From: Bacteroidales bacterium
GTDB taxonomy: Bacteria; Bacteroidota; Bacteroidia; Bacteroidales; UBA932
Length of the DNA: 5,290 bases
Assembly (NCBI GenBank): GCA_004552965.1
Contig: SFMU01000090.1
Coordinates: 1-5,290, forward strand
Direction: 5' to 3'
The notes below the pieces were generated by a model. It did no database searches. It was not told the origin of the DNA and worked only from the letters and a program-made list of their open reading frames with translations. Below, piece after piece: positions 4,844 through 5,290 of the stretch (position 1 is its first letter; every line of letters begins with the position of its first letter). Position numbers and translations under genes: made by a program.

Positions 4844-4858
4844 CGGGAACCGTTCCCG
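4844..4858. promoter_or_regulatory. Operator-like palindrome upstream of the 135-residue gene
   Basis: CGGGAAC-C-GTTCCCG is a perfect 7-bp-arm inverted repeat, 34-48 nt upstream of the ATG at 4810. It abuts an AT-rich leader that reads TATAAT on the minus strand (about 4840-4835). It is placed where a repressor would block initiation, but it could also be a leader hairpin. Confidence 0.45.
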
Positions 4859-4867
4859 TCCGTTTTT

Positions 4868-4881
4868 CGCCTCAGGTGGCG
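4868..4881. other. Short hairpin in the leader region
   Basis: CGCC (4868-4871) and GGCG (4878-4881) pair around a 6-nt loop. On the plus strand a TTTTT run comes before rather than after the stem; on the minus strand the stem is followed by AAAAA. It does not qualify as a terminator in either direction. Confidence 0.2.
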
Positions 4882-4972
4882 GAAGCCGTTCGGAAGGGAT
4901 GCTCTCGGTGGATTGTCGTGTATGTCATCGTTCCCTGACGGGAAGTATCGTGTTTCCTTGCAGGTGAGTGTG

Positions 4973-5070
4973 GCAGGAGTCTTTCCCACAGATGCGCACA
5001 GGCTCCTGCGGGTGTCCGGGCAACGTGTTGCCGGGACACGACCCGCCAGCATTAGCTGTCCGCAGCGGGC
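4973..5070 (-). other. Series of stable hairpins, 3' part of the presumed structured RNA
   Basis: On the minus strand three further elements follow the three-way-junction domain. (1) CCCGC...GCGGG encloses CAGC-TAAT-GCTG (about 5070-5043). (2) A long hairpin GTGTCCCGGCAAC / GTTGCCCGGACAC (5039-5012, one C-C mismatch) is extended by GCGGGT/ACCCGC (5046-5041 with 5013-5008). (3) GCAGGAG (5009-5003) pairs with CTCCTGC (4979-4973). Stems 1-2 and 2-3 share a few bases and so may be alternative folds. No protein-like frame explains this conservation of pairing. Confidence 0.5.
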
Positions 5071-5080
5071 CTGAAAGCAG

Positions 5081-5290
5081 ATGTGGAGAAAGACAGGGAA
5101 GCATGTTCCGGACGGCGTGTCCCAGCGTCCAGGAGCCTCACCCGCTTCCGCGTTAGGCCGGATAACGCGAAAGCATGTGAGAAGGGACAGGGACTGCCTT
5201 CCTAACCCGTTCCACGCACGGCAGGAGGCCGAAGGGAACGTCGGCGAAGGCAAGACTTCCGGAACATGCGGCGGGAGAGGGTCTCCACAT
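5081..5290 (-). ncRNA. Large structured RNA domain (three-way junction), family unknown
   Basis: The nested pairings all fit one secondary structure. P1: 5282-5290 with 5081-5089 (9 bp, ATGTGGAGA). P2: 5258-5269 with 5101-5112 (12 bp, GCATGTTCCGGA), after a 12 x 11 internal loop. Arm P3: 5247-5253 with 5194-5200, 5235-5240 with 5208-5213, 5228-5231 with 5219-5222. Arm P4: 5184-5189 with 5118-5123, 5177-5181 with 5137-5141, 5163-5174 with 5144-5155 (7-nt loop). In P3 and P4 the only imperfect pairs are U-G on the minus strand but C-A on the plus strand, which favours minus transcription. The one long frame through here (4834-5253, -) is rich in Cys/Arg/Pro and not protein-like. It may continue right of the window and lies upstream of the 135-residue gene, so it could be its leader or an independent RNA. 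I recognise no RNase P, tmRNA or group I/II intron core. Confidence 0.55.

Larger units (their letters stand above)
4811..5080. other. Gene-free leader region before the 135-residue gene
   Basis: There is no credible coding frame over these 270 bases. They hold the palindrome at 4844-4858, small hairpins (4868-4881; TTCCC/GGGAA at 4931-4944) and the larger hairpins at 4973-5070. The region joins the structured domain at 5081-5290 to the ATG at 4810. It could be a long structured 5' UTR or contain the promoter of the 135-residue gene. Confidence 0.4.

Noticed and set aside
5209..5218. Ten-base match (TGCGTGGAAC on the minus strand) to the guide inside the structured RNA
   Set aside because: The three PAM-proximal guide bases do not match, so Cas9-type seed pairing would fail; probably coincidence.
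4834..5253. 139-codon minus-strand ORF over the structured region
   Set aside because: Its product is Cys/Arg/Pro/Ser-rich and not protein-like, and the DNA is better explained by nested RNA stems.
4811..5290. Retron, group I/II intron, RNase P or tmRNA
   Set aside because: There is no reverse transcriptase in the window and none of the conserved core motifs I would expect for these classes were found.

Overview
The window looks like accessory DNA of a Bacteroidota chromosome. The GC content is in the mid-50s by eye, the Cas9 relative has a Bacteroidetes II-C type bridge helix and C-terminus, and two small-RNA promoters fit the Bacteroidetes TTTG/TAnnTTTG pattern. An Alistipes-like gut member would fit the base composition, but I cannot fix the genus.

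Left edge (1-478): the 3' end of a WbuC-type cupin gene is followed, 2 nt later, by a 38-codon ORF. A strong bidirectional hairpin (477-516) closes this unit.

Centre (about 478-3250): this is the main interest. A Cas9-like gene (581-3089, +) is split by a perfect 31-bp tandem duplication (1674-1704 and 1705-1735). With one copy removed it reads as an 825-residue protein with a bridge helix, a recognition lobe and an intact type II-C C-terminus. It has no HNH domain: only 45 residues separate the RuvC-II and RuvC-III positions. It has lost two of the RuvC catalytic acids (Asp to Asn in RuvC-I, Glu to Cys in RuvC-II). I read it as a naturally nuclease-dead, RNA-guided DNA-binding protein. On the opposite strand just upstream lies a compact tracrRNA-like gene (about 559-478, -). 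Downstream, also on the minus strand, is one solitary crRNA-like unit (about 3241-3158, -) with its own promoter, about 25 nt of guide, a single repeat that pairs with the tracrRNA anti-repeat (12 bp, internal loop, 10 bp), and a terminator hairpin. No cas1, cas2 or repeat-spacer array is present. The layout suggests a guide-RNA regulatory module (tracrRNA, dead Cas9, one hard-wired guide), comparable in logic to the scaRNA/tracr-L modes of Cas9 repression or to TldR proteins derived from TnpB. It is not an adaptive immune locus. In this sequence the protein gene is frameshifted, possibly reversibly.

Right (3328-4810): there are two minus-strand genes. One encodes a 274-residue protein with a C-terminal Panacea/DUF4065-like domain. 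The other encodes an unrecognised 135-residue helical protein ending at a strong terminator. Each has a perfect operator-like palindrome just upstream of its start.

Right edge (4811-5290): I see no credible gene. The minus strand instead holds nested stems that form a three-way-junction fold (5081-5290) followed by further long hairpins (4973-5070). Wobble pairs favour the minus strand, so this is probably a large structured RNA or leader that may continue beyond the window.
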